From Micropterus salmoides (lineage: Eukaryota > Chordata > Actinopteri > Centrarchiformes > Centrarchidae), in the NCBI RefSeq assembly GCF_014851395.1, contig NW_024042261.1, positions 39,313,929-39,377,928 on the forward strand: DNA of 64,000 bases, read 5' to 3'. The notes beneath the pieces are model-generated. The model did no database searches. It had not been told where the DNA came from and saw only the letters and a program-made list of their open reading frames with translations. This document shows positions 50,501-58,506 of the stretch, one piece after another. How positions within the stretch are numbered: position 1 is the stretch's first letter; the number at the start of each line of letters is the position of its first letter. The position numbers and the translations under genes are program-made.

Positions 50501-53500
50501 AGCCATTAAGAACCGGACCACTAAAGCAGCAGACCTGCCTCCAGGTTTGTTTTTCCTACTTGTTCAGACTGCAGCAGAGTGAGTTCTGAGTTTTGGGGTG
50601 TATTTTCTCCAGCGTGTTTTGTTTTTACGGTGTCTTCTCTGTGTTCAGACAGCAAGGAATGTAAACACCGTGCGGAGACAGACAAGCATCTCTGAGATTC
50701 TCAGGAAGCAGACAGCTGACTGTGTGTGTGTGAGTATCAGATAACGTCAGCGACAATCATACTTCATTTTTTTCTGACCCACACACTCTTTGAACAGTCT
50801 GAATGAGGACAGATGTGAAGCAGCTTCTGTTCATCTGATATGAACGAAGTCATCAGCGCTTCAAACTCAGTTCAACACAAAATACCGACTGCTGCTGCTG
50901 CTGCAGCCAAAACACACGGATGTCTGTTCATGTCCTCCGTACAATAAAACACGTGTGGAGCTGAAGAAATCTCACCCCCCTCCCTCCAAAGCCACTCCCC
51001 CAAAACACATGTTCATGTGCAGTGAGTGCACACGGGTGGACAGGCAGGTAGGCCAGCCAATCATTTCAGCCAGGCCAAATTAAATGATTGGTCGAGTCCT
51101 GCAACAGCCACAGATACGGGATCTATTGATGACTGTCGGGATGGAAGAGAAAATGCCTCTGAAATAAACTGGCCACCTTATCTTTAATGTACGCCGTTCA
51201 TTTTCAGATCACTGTGCCTACTTAACTTTTATGGACACCGATCAGCCATAACTCTGTCAGTGGATGGGATCTATCAGGCAGCAGGTGAACATCGTGTCAT
51301 CATAGCTGATGTGTTAGAAGCAGGAGAAACAGGTCAAACTGTGATTCTAGAGGACTGGGTCAGAACAGCTCCAAAATCGTCTGCAGGGTTCAGTACTAGG
51401 GCTGAACGATTAATCGCTTTCAAATCGAAATTGCGATTTGAAAGAACGCAATTAAAATGTAGGTTAATTTTCCAGTTCATCTGACCCGTTTAAAACAGTC
51501 ATGCGGTTACAAATTCGTACCGTTGTCGTCCTTGTCTGACTGATCTGCTCACCAATCACAAGCACCATGCGCCTCATGTTATGGTCCTACTTACCAATCA
51601 GAGCGGGCACAGGGCCTGTACGTTTTACAACAACTGCTCTAGGATCTATACTCATATAGAAGGATCGATATCTTCCTGTCACCAGGATAGTAACTACTCG
51701 GTTGATAGGAACTACTTTCCCTTCCGCCTGTCAAAGTCATGCTTGCGCTGTGTGTGATGTGTGTGCAAAGACAGTGAAATACTTTGGCAACACTGCAAAC
51801 TTCGCTAAACATCTGAGACTAACTCAATAATATGATGATGTTATGAAGAGGCTATAATTAAAGAATATGACAGTAGTTAGATGTCTTGTCATTATGCAGC
51901 TATTATTTTGAATTGGTAAGGCTACAGCCTACTATTATTATTATTTCTCTCATAAATACAGAAACAGGAGAGGGAGGTCACATTAAACTAGAGATAAAAT
52001 ATGTAAAAAGTATTGATATCGGCAATACCAGCCTGGGTATTACTTGGTATTGGATCTTTTAGGAATTAAGTGGTATCGCACCTCACTAGAGCCCGCTCCG
52101 CTCTCTGCAGGCTAATGTTTCATATCCACATGGAGCATTTCAGAATTAGAGCGTCTGATTTTGCTGACTTGTTTGTTCAGTTGTCCTTGATGGTTAAGTA
52201 GCCATGTAGTTAAATTGTTTCTTTTTTTGTCTGTTTTAACTAAGTTTATTGTTGATGTATGATCAGGAGTCTGCAATGGGTGTTTTATTTTGAAAATCAA
52301 CTGGATTCTCTATGCCGTTCTGTGTCTGACTTCCTGCCCGGATCATCTGCTCTGTGCTGCTTGGCGTGGCTTCGGACAAAAATAGACTGGCAGTGAATAC
52401 TGAACTTTAGCAAAACCTTGCAAATCGAATCGTCATCGGAATATCTGGCAGAAAAATCCAATTAGCAATTAGATTTTTTTCTAGCCTGTACCTATCCGAA
52501 GCTGTGAACCAGCGACTTGGTCATGGACGGGCCAAGGTTCATAGATGCACATGTGGAGCGAAGGCCGGCCCGTGTGAGACGAGTTACAGCAGGTCAAACT
52601 GCTGAAGAAGTTGATGCTGGTTCTGATAGAAAGGGTCCAGGCCTCAACGGGTCAGGGCTGTTTTGGACCTACATGTTTACCAGCAGGTGGTCATAATGTT
52701 ATGGCTGAGCGGTGTAACTGATAAAGACAAATCACTTCAATAACAGTCAACTAACAAAGTGCTTTACAGCGGTCAACGTCAAACACGCTCACAGAGCGGC
52801 GTGAATAAGGAATAAAGGAGTATGAAAACCTCTGGAACATAACGGGCAGTGTGGATGAAGAGGTACTCGGGTTCATCTGATGGTGCTGTGGGGGAACATC
52901 CACCACAACAGGGAGGGAGCCACTGTAAAAAAGGACCTGACACTGACGGTCCCCCTTCGTTTATCCCACACTGAGTGTCCCTGTTGAAACACTGAGTGTG
53001 TTTTTTTGCCCCTCTGGGCCCCAGACGGTGTGTTTCCCAGCATGCAGCAGTGTTTTTGTAGCAGCCACATTCCACCAGCGTTGTGTAAACCAGGTTACCA
53101 GTCAGGCGTGGCTATCAGCAGCAGGAATGTGGCTATCGCTCTCTCGCTATCTGCTGTCACGACTGTGTCCTGAAAGTCTGCACTCGCACCATCCTCCCTC
53201 CGTCTGCTCTTCATCGCCGCTCGGTCTGATGTCACGACGCCGTTCTGTACCTGTCTGAACTCCCACCATCCTCCATCAGTCCTCCATCTGCTCTCACTAT
53301 CATCCATTAATCTTCCATCCACCCTTCCACCATCCCTCCATCATCCCTCCATCTAGGACGCAGCTGACTGGCAATACAGCAGAGCGGCTGATTGGCTGAG
53401 ACACTGAACCCCACGACCTCAACAGAACAGAGAGACTAAAGAGAAAAGTTTCTTCACCTCTTTAGAGTCGTCTCTACATCATCTGTTCATCCCAGACCAG

Positions 53501-55330
53501 TTCACTCTCATCCCTCCATCTGTCTTCTACAATCTGTCCATCACAGTTTGTTTATTTTGATCTGATTTAATAGTCAAATCAATAAAGACCTGAAGGCAGA
53601 GGTCTGATCCCTGAGGGACATCAAAGGAACAGAGGCACACAGGTGATCCTCTGACGTCATGCTTGTCTCTGAGTCTGACCAGAAGTAAACACAGAAAGCA
53701 GTTTCCCGGGAAGGCCGTGTTGGCTGACTGCATAGTGGGTCTCCATCAGGTTCGACTCACCGGCTGACCTAACGAGGATCCTACCGTCACGTTCGTTTTA
53801 GAAACACCACTAACTAGAGTCTCAGCCACATCTATGGGAAATCAATCTTCCAGCCAGAGTCCTGCATGGATCCAATGTTGTAAACCCGCCCTGCACTCAC
53901 AAATCTCAGCACCAACAGCCAACATATATCAATTCTGGACCCGACCCATTATCACAAGACCTGCTGAGCTGTTGGACAGTGCACGTAAATAATCCCAGAC
54001 TTTGGACACTTTCATCTTTGTCCCTCACTATTTTCTCTCTCTTCCTCCACTTTGCAAACAGCGCCATCACAATCACGTCGTGTTCACAGCGTCAGCGCCA
54101 TGTGCGACTAAATAATAATAAATGTCCATGCGAAACACTGTGCTGTTTAGTTTAATGGATTAAACGAAGCGTCGATGCAAAGAATTTATGTCAAAGCATT
54201 TTATTAATCGATTTAATCGATGAATCGTTTCAGCCCTAATAAGGGCTCAGAGCAGAGGGCTGACGATACACAGACTGCAGGCTTTAACGGTCAGTTCCGA
54301 TATTTTGTTTGTGTGACAGTTTAAATGTGTCTCATATCAGACTCCAGTAGCTGTGTTTCCATCAACATTCTTTAATGCGCATTTCCAAGCTTTGCTTTAG
54401 AAAAGGTTGATGGAAACGGCAAAATTCGAAAAAAAGTATTTTTTACTCGTTTGAGGAGTCTCACACCAGCATTCCTCCTGTATTTTGGATTTATAATTAT
54501 TCTCCTGTTTGTCTTGGGATTACCTTGTTTTGTTTTTCTCGGACTGCCCACTCCTCTCTTGGATTTCACCGGTTTCTTTAATAAAACCCCACTAAATATA
54601 CCTCTGTCTCGTGACTTTCTGCTTCTGGGCCCAAAGCCCTTTTTCCCTTGTGGCTGAATGTAACAGAAAATGAGACTAAAACTTTGACCACAAAATGATA
54701 ATTTTTTTCCGCAACAAATAAATACAAATTAGTAATTTGAAAGATGTCAATGACTCCTGTGCATCTGCAGGATCAGATGTTGCCTCAGCCCGAACATCAG
54801 AAATATTGATTAATTTGTTTATCTTTTGGACCTATTTGCACCATCTTAAATAAGAAACAAGTTACTTTCAGGCGGCCATCTTTCATGTTGTCAGGAGGAA
54901 CGAGTCCAGCATTAATATCAAGCATCTAAATCTTCCTTGAGATGTTCGCTAAAGAAATATCACCAAGGTCTCCCATGTTAAGCTTCTCCTCTCTGGATAA
55001 ACAGTGAACGGTATATAATGGGTAGGTGAGCAGGAACCAACAGAGAGCCGGTCTGTTGTATTGCTGCAGAGTCACATTTAATGACCGACAGACAGATGTG
55101 GGCTGAAACAAAAATGCATGACACAGTTTTTCTTGACTGAAGCAAACTGAAACTGGACTGTTGGATCGATACTGAGGATTTCCTGCAGAAAGCCCGTTAA
55201 TAAGAACAGAGAAACCTCTTCAACTTCAAAATAAAAAGTCCAGCGAACAAACCAAAGGGGAGATTTAAATGAGAGCGATGAACTCACCGCGAGAGCTGCT
55301 GGAGGAGCTGTCAGCATCATCAGGAGGCAC
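26532..55330 (-). CDS. col4a4: type IV collagen alpha chain, 5' part, most like alpha-4 (14 exons; truncated at the gap)
   Basis: Basement-membrane collagen. Minus-strand exons, 5' to 3': 55288-55330, 47301-47372, 36639-36773, 36425-36469, 36214-36330, 34519-34587, 31510-31545, 29376-29438, 29216-29251, 28876-28917, 28514-28594, 27691-27735, 27420-27481 and 26532-26576. Except the first, all begin with a Gly codon. The first gives the end of a signal peptide ([13 protein letters not shown]) and needs an upstream Met exon that I did not find. The second encodes the 7S-region Cys cluster [19 protein letters not shown], whose CSxCxC spacing matches alpha-4 rather than alpha-2 or alpha-6. Later exons encode Gly-X-Y with typical interruptions ([30 protein letters not shown], comparable to GPTLLVEPPDFCLYKGEKG in human alpha-4). 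Exon 27420-27481 is 62 bp, one base short of phase. The rest of the helix and the NC1 domain are absent. Collagen IV identity is firm; the alpha-4 call is about 75% sure. Confidence 0.9.
27846..28446 (+). repeat. 33-bp minisatellite in a col4a4 intron
   Basis: About 18 copies of a 33-bp unit (cagtagaaccacagtaaaat then gacagtagtactg) with point variants. It lies between the collagen exons at 27691-27735 and 28514-28594, ending only ~70 bp from the latter. Because 33 is a multiple of three, long open frames appear on the minus strand ([11 protein letters not shown] repeats); these are not genes. Confidence 0.97.
28741..28840. repeat. imperfect palindrome, ~37-bp arms, in a col4a4 intron
   Basis: Ttctggccacgccccctcag at 28,741 onward and its near-perfect inverse ending ggcgtggccagaa at 28,840 enclose a 25-bp loop. 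It sits between the collagen exons at 28514-28594 and 28876-28917. It may be a small MITE or a recombination product. Confidence 0.8.
29848..30292 (-). mobile_element. TIR element of the three-copy family (copy B), inverted
   Basis: It reads cgttctccctccccgactcg at the left, with the family interior in reverse orientation, and ends in the cttggtcaaggccctttggcg-type terminus. The right end is followed by part of a second copy (to about 30,425), so two elements appear nested or joined head to head. It lies in a col4a4 intron. Confidence 0.7.
30211..30267. repeat. perfect 26-bp palindrome with a 5-bp spacer
   Basis: The arm at 30,211-30,236 (starting cgccaaagggccttgaccaa) is the exact inverse of 30,242-30,267, separated by catat. 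Each arm is a terminal sequence of the TIR family above, so this is an end-to-end junction of two element termini. Confidence 0.95.
30428..30523 (-). mobile_element. truncated SINE 3' part
   Basis: On the minus strand this matches the tail of the SINE at 57,655-57,845, including tgctccagaggcgtgc, aagtcgctttagataaaagc and gtcagctaaat. The tRNA-like head is missing. Confidence 0.75.
30591..30636. repeat. perfect 20-bp inverted repeat with a 6-bp loop
   Basis: Acttggttgaagatactgga at 30,591-30,610 is exactly inverted at 30,617-30,636. It would form a stable hairpin if transcribed. It is probably part of a dispersed fish repeat. Confidence 0.9.
31779..31803 (+). repeat. (TTC)n microsatellite
   Basis: About seven to eight TTC/CTT repeats in a col4a4 intron. 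Confidence 0.9.
32082..32254 (+). repeat. dispersed repeat, copy 2 (first copy at 16,062-16,232)
   Basis: Nearly identical to the parl-intron copy over about 170 bp, including the paired gccgaccggctcggcaaca block. It lies in a col4a4 intron. Confidence 0.85.
32688..32840 (+). mobile_element. tRNA-derived SINE
   Basis: The head ggggcggctgtggctcaggg resembles a tRNA 5' end with an A box. It is followed by a B-box-like ggcggttcaatccccgg, then the tail gtatgaatgtgtgtgtaaaa and gtgctttgagtgg. This is a common fish SINE layout. It is not a functional tRNA gene because the cloverleaf is degenerate. Confidence 0.75.
33000..33560 (+). mobile_element. solo LTR-like sequence (gypsy-type)
   Basis: T-rich, low-coding sequence with a polyadenylation-like signal (gtgttaaataaacctttctg), then a U5-like stretch (ctgctctgtgtcctccgttt) ending near tgtgaca. 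The layout resembles the 3' half of fish gypsy LTRs. The 5' boundary and target duplication were not defined. Confidence 0.4.
33757..33885 (+). repeat. dispersed repeat, second copy of 19,637-19,800
   Basis: It shares the gggtacaccggaccatcct core and flanking aaaggaaaggag sequence with the parl intron-1 copy. Confidence 0.75.
34600..36190. other. col4a4 intron without recognised gene
   Basis: A/T-rich noncoding sequence between collagen exons 34519-34587 and 36214-36330. A block near 35,420-35,580 has the look of an old dispersed repeat. No exon was recognised. Confidence 0.4.
36820..38330 (+). repeat. 74/83-bp minisatellite with a ~555-bp super-period in a col4a4 intron
   Basis: The unit contains acagaacccaatagaagctg, tgtagaacttagcagaatta and cctgatggaacccatttagc. 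It occurs as 83-bp and 74-bp versions that differ by a 9-bp ccttcaaac-like block. A distinctive variant run (aataaaagctgatactgtag followed by a gtcagacctgatacaacatg block) recurs at 37,472 and 38,027, 555 bp apart, showing block duplication. The array starts about 50 bp upstream of the collagen exon at 36639-36773. Confidence 0.93.
38330..42080. other. col4a4 intron, mixed repeat debris
   Basis: No exon was recognised. An LTR-like stretch lies at about 39,060-39,340 (a poly-C run, then ggttaaataaaccagcaaac and a U5-like tail). Near 41,660-41,745 is a ctcgtctcg-rich low-complexity block, and at about 41,993 a hAT-like end (agggctggacactaatta). Confidence 0.45.
42083..42160 (+). mobile_element. 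hAT-like element end fragment
   Basis: The terminus tttagggacgtaccgaaatg and the following attgtccgaagccgaatata resemble ends of fish hAT elements. The opposite end was not found. Confidence 0.4.
42955..43412 (+). mobile_element. Rex/Jockey-like LINE reverse-transcriptase fragment, cut by the GT array
   Basis: One open frame encodes reverse-transcriptase blocks in order: [57 protein letters not shown] and the catalytic-box region [17 protein letters not shown], where the LINE sequence stops abruptly at the GT-rich array. The fingers, endonuclease and 3' parts are missing. It is plus strand, antisense to col4a4. Confidence 0.88.
43413..45092 (+). repeat. 1.7-kb GT-rich compound minisatellite
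   Basis: Runs of GT dinucleotides punctuated by tactgagtgtg, ttctgagtg and ttgtgtactgagtg motifs give unit lengths of roughly 18-40 bp. The sequence evidently grew from a GT microsatellite. Very long His/Thr/Ser-rich frames on the minus strand ([12 protein letters not shown]) are by-products, not genes. Confidence 0.97.
45440..46966 (+). repeat. 30/34-bp minisatellite array with a duplicated flank inside
   Basis: The units are acaggcacatctggaccaca plus either ttgtgtgactctgt (34 bp) or ctgactgtct (30 bp). About 45 copies are present in all. A unique ~95-bp segment (ggatctttttttctttaatc through ggcagaggagtaaaactgt) occurs within the array at 45,686-45,777 and again just after it at 46,966-47,056. 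The array lies in the intron upstream of the collagen exon at 36639-36773. Confidence 0.95.
47821..48080 (+). CDS. unrecognised open frame, possibly a decayed mobile-element ORF
   Basis: A plus-strand frame of about 85 codons includes [20 protein letters not shown] and [20 protein letters not shown], followed by a stop at 48,078. Codon use looks coding-like and it is antisense within a col4a4 intron. I do not recognise it. It could be a fragment of a retroelement or a processed gene copy. Confidence 0.2.
48200..49160. mobile_element. TIR DNA element with ~50-bp inverted ends, interrupted by another repeat
   Basis: The left end reads caacttatcaaatgttgaaa then ctgagaatattt, and ggaaaattatat about 45 bp in. 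The right end is the inverse (tttctcagtttcaacagttg then ataagttgc) at about 49,120-49,155. Fish elements with aaaaagttgggac-type ends look like this. No transposase remains. The related arm of the 1.8-5.6 kb foldback element is inserted inside (48,395-48,930). Confidence 0.65.
48395..48930 (-). mobile_element. short relative of the foldback element at 1.8-5.6 kb
   Basis: It matches the arm (aactttcttgactgacaaa, caaatatcatgtgtgaaatt, ttcaaacaggat) and the inner landmark (tgttggattaaacgtatcag), but has only two or three array monomers (agctaatgttactgaagcta) at its inner end near 48,420-48,455. It therefore looks like the unexpanded state of that element. Confidence 0.6.
49614..50215 (+). repeat. 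composite repeat, copy 1 of a ~530-bp duplication
   Basis: The block 49,687-50,212 is closely similar to 52,088-52,628, in the same orientation. A ~45-bp sequence (gtggtccaaggaaggaaaag plus ctgtgaaccggcgac) flanks the inner insert at 49,622-49,664 and 50,056-50,098, so a second element sits inside a first one. Confidence 0.75.
51235..52715. mobile_element. TIR element with gatcagccataac ends, carrying a nested hAT-like insertion
   Basis: The ends are acaccgatcagccataac at 51,235 and gttatggctgagcggtgt ending at 52,715, an inverted pair. Inside, from 51,397, a hAT-type terminus (tagggctgaacgattaatcg) begins a nested insertion. It runs through the duplicated block to about 52,480, where the outer element resumes (tgtacctatccgaagctgtg). 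No intact transposase is present. Confidence 0.65.
52720..55280. other. col4a4 intron, repeat debris
   Basis: No exon was recognised. A hAT-like end (cgaatcgtttcagcccta... type) lies near 54,225. An LTR-like stretch runs from about 54,450 to 54,665, with a ctttaataaaaccccactaa poly(A)-like signal and a terminus near tgtaaca. A catcc/tccatc-rich stretch lies at 53,265-53,355. Confidence 0.45.
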
Positions 55331-55424
55331 CTGGAGGAGGAAGCAACAGGTCAGGTCAATCAGTCAGCGATAACGATCAGCTGAAAGTGCCCCGTGGTCA
55401 CATCCTGCAGGAGAGTGTCAGGGT

Positions 55425-55825
55425 TATCCCATGTTTCCCCTCCCTTAGTGTGTTGGTGGGAGGGCGTGACAGAAATCAAAACACCTGGCTGAGCTGCAAA
55501 CTGGGTTTCAATCCTCTCATCCTCTCAGGCTTCCTGTGACTGGCACCAGATTATTCCTTCCTACTTCATGGCTGAGTACTTCAGGCCAGCGCTAACTTTG
55601 TAGCCTCGAGTGTTTTCAGTATCGCATTTTTCTACTCTTGTGAGTTTCTTCTCTTCTCAAGATCTTCAAGTTCACGCTGGTGTTTCACACTTCCTGGATT
55701 GTCTACCCTATAGTTGTGTTAACTTTTTACTCAGTCTCTTGTGCTCTGTGCCTTCTTCACGCCTTAACACAATAATCTCGCCAACATGGACCCAGCGGAC
55801 ACACCAAGAGAGTTATTGAGGTAAT
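55425..55825 (+). mobile_element. gypsy-like LTR remnant with the start of a gag-like frame
   Basis: A pyrimidine-rich LTR-like stretch is followed by acacaataatctcgccaaca and an ATG at 55,785 encoding MDPADTPREL, after which the frame stops. Fish gypsy elements often start gag with MDPAD just after the primer-binding site. Everything downstream is lost. It lies just upstream of the first recognised col4a4 exon, on the opposite strand. Confidence 0.45.
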
Positions 55826-55828
55826 GGA

Positions 55829-56445
55829 CCGACACGCTCTCAGTCCGACTCATATTGACGCTTGGTCAAGACCCTTTGGCGTCGCTTTCTAACACCCTGG
55901 ATCATTTTTAGACGTTTAAGGCTCCGCGGTCAAGTTAGCAACAACAAATATGCAACGTCCGGTTAGACTTTCAAAATAAATTGCTGCGTTTCGAAACATC
56001 GGCAATTTGAAACGGCATGTCATTAAAGTCGTGAAACGTTACAGTTTAGTTTGGTTTAGGCACAAAAACTACTTGGTTAAGGTTCGGAAAAGATCCTGGT
56101 TTGGGTTAAAATAACTACGTAGGTCAGTTACCACGTAAGTTTACTAACATGCGTAGTTAACTTACGTCAATTTACGTAACTCGCGTTACTTAAGTAAAAA
56201 TATTTTTTTAATGTTGACTTTTTGTTTAACACGAACCCCGGTCTCCTGGTTCAAAGTCCGGGTTCTGGCCCTCCATCCACCTCCTTACTCAGTCTTTCCT
56301 GTTAAATATCATGTACCTTCCTTTACAGTCACAAACTGCGTTGAACTATGACGCTACAGGGATCCCCAGTGCGTTACAAACTGACGGCGATGGGTCTCGA
56401 CCATGTGTCCATATATTACGAGTCGGGGAGGGAGAACGGGTTGCG
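55829..56445 (+). mobile_element. TIR element of the three-copy family (copy C)
   Basis: The left end has attgacgcttggtcaagacc and the right end cgagtcggggagggagaacg. The interior shares caacgtccggttagactttc and gaaccccggtctcctggttc with copy A. It is about 617 bp, the longest of the three, and noncoding. Confidence 0.75.
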
Positions 56446-56929
56446 TATTTAGGTCACTTTGAATAATTGGAGACGCTGTTAGAATAAACAAATGCCCTCG
56501 CTCTCCCAGCTGTTCTCATGGAGTTTATCTTCCCCCAATCCCCGCCATCAACTATCAGAATTATTAGAAGAAAGTATCTGTGCTGTTTGTGTTTTTTAAA
56601 TGACGTACTTATTCCACATATTTGTGAGTTGTGTCTAAACAGAGCGGCAGAGAGGAGCCCCTCCCTCCTGCAGATCATCACACAAGGTGACGGCCCTTTA
56701 ACGTCACTGAAGCAGAAGAAGCAACACTGCTGATCCAGGAAGACATCAGAAGCTGAATTCATGAGGTTTTTATAAAGATCAGCTCGACATTAAAACAGAG
56801 CAGAGGAGCAGAATGGCTTCAAGAGGCTGAGGGGGAGGACGAGGTGAGATGCTCCTCCTATTGGTTTGAAGCATGTGGCCAGGAATAAACGCACCTCAGA
56901 GTTTTCTGTTTTTATTGATATCTTCTCTC

Positions 56930-57465
56930 TCTTTTAAATCTCACATTCAGCAGTTTATCAAAAAACTTAAGCTGAAACTGGGTTTTGGTGTTAGAAATAA
57001 GTTTTTTTCCTTCGAGGCCAAAAGGAGACTTGTTGCTGCCACCTTTATGTCAGAGCTGCACGATGCCGATGTTATTTACATGCATGCCTCCATTCAAAGC
57101 CTGAAAGTGTTGGACACAGTTTACCGTGGAGCTCTGAGCTTCATCACAAACTTACTCACCGCTGCTCCTTGTATGCTCGGGTTGGTTGGTCTGCATTGTC
57201 CACCCGTAGACTTAAACATTAGCAAACTCTTATTTATAAGGCTATTCTTGGTCTACAACCATCTTGCCTAAAAATCTACATCTGAGAGAAAAGTATGGGA
57301 AGATACTGTCGTCATTCTGAGGACTTATTACGATTATCTGGCCCTGAAGTCCGGACTGAATTGGGAAAAGGGACATTTAAGTCTGCTGCTCCCTTTGCTT
57401 GGAATCAGCTGCAAAGCCTGTTTCACTGGTTGCTTTTAAACAACTGGCTGTAGATGTTGTGATTA
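56930..57465 (+). mobile_element. LINE reverse-transcriptase C-terminal fragment
   Basis: The translation includes LSFKSHIQQFIKKLKLKLGF, then FSFEAKRRLVAATF and LDTVYRGALSFITN, with a later frame ending FAWNQLQSL near 57,410. This is the C-terminal region of a fish non-LTR element, different from the L2-like element next to it. It is frameshifted and 5'-truncated. Confidence 0.7.
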
Positions 57466-57654
57466 ATAGGGCTGCAACTAATGATTGTTTGCGTAGTCGA
57501 CTAACCTAATTATTTATTCGATTAGTCGACTAGTCACGATTATGTTTGTCACCCCCTAATTATACCATTTCACTAATTAAATATCTTTCAATCAACTGAT
57601 CTCCAACACACAGCCTACCTAGCTAACGTTACCAGTAAGTGAATGAGGTTTACG

Positions 57655-57845
57655 TGGGGGGCGGTGATGGAACAGTGGATAAGACACATACCATTGGTGT
57701 GAGAGACCGGGTTCAATTCCCTACTGTGACACATCCACCAATGTGTCCTTGAGCAAGATATTTAACCCCTCGTTGCTCCAGAGGCGTGCAACCTCTGACC
57801 TGTATAGCAACTGTAAGTTGCTTTGGATAAAAGCGTCAGCTAAAT
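57655..57845 (+). mobile_element. tRNA-derived SINE
   Basis: The head has gtggataagacacataccat and a B-box-like gggttcaattccc. The body has caatgtgtccttgagcaaga, and the tail aagttgctttggataaaagc plus gtcagctaaat. A truncated copy lies at 30,428-30,523 on the other strand. Confidence 0.75.
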
Positions 57846-58194
57846 TAAATTCACTATAATTCACTGATTTATACAAACCTTTAACTATTTAACAAAGATT
57901 TTTGCTTTGGAACTATATAAAATAAAAGCAAGTACTATAACCACAACTGTACATTAACAATGTCTATTTAGAACAATAAAGGAACAGGTCCTTTCAATCT
58001 ACTTATGTAGTTTATTTTTCAAAAAGTGCAAGCAGCAAGCAGCTGCTTGCACTTGCCTCTCTCTCTTTTTTTCTGCTAGAAATCAGCAGCTCTTGGATAC
58101 TTTTAAATCACTGGAACTTTTATGATCTTAGTGCTACGCGAGTGCGGCCTATCAATAGCACTAGCCTGTACTGCTGTGACTGGAGCTATAGCTA

Positions 58195-58494
58195 ATGCTA
58201 ATTAGCAACAAGATGCCCCCCTTCTCCACGGACGACTTCTACAAACTTCTACAGAAAATTACTGTGCTGGAAACAAAGATCCACAGGTTAGAAGTGAATG
58301 TGGAAGTGAATGGATTATGTCGGAATGACACCACTTTACGGTGGACCCAAAACAGTGGACAAGAGCATGCTAACACACGGCTAATTAGCACCAACAAGAC
58401 TACCAAGAAGCAGGAGGCCTGTGTACTGGGTAATAAATCTAAAAGTGGGAGTCCTTCCTGGAACGCTCTTGGTGCAAAGCCTAAGAGTAAATAA
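58195..58494 (+). CDS. L2-like LINE ORF1, N-terminal segment
   Basis: About 99 codons beginning MLISNKMPPFSTDDFYKLLQ, with a heptad-like LQKITVLETKIHRLEVNV that could form a coiled coil, as in trimerising LINE ORF1 proteins. It ends at a stop 13 bp before the next ATG (58,507), so the original ORF1 may have been continuous and is now split. Confidence 0.55.
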   Translation: MLISNKMPPFSTDDFYKLLQKITVLETKIHRLEVNVEVNGLCRNDTTLRWTQNSGQEHANTRLISTNKTTKKQEACVLGNKSKSGSPSWNALGAKPKSK

Positions 58495-58506
58495 TTTCCT
58501 GGAGAA

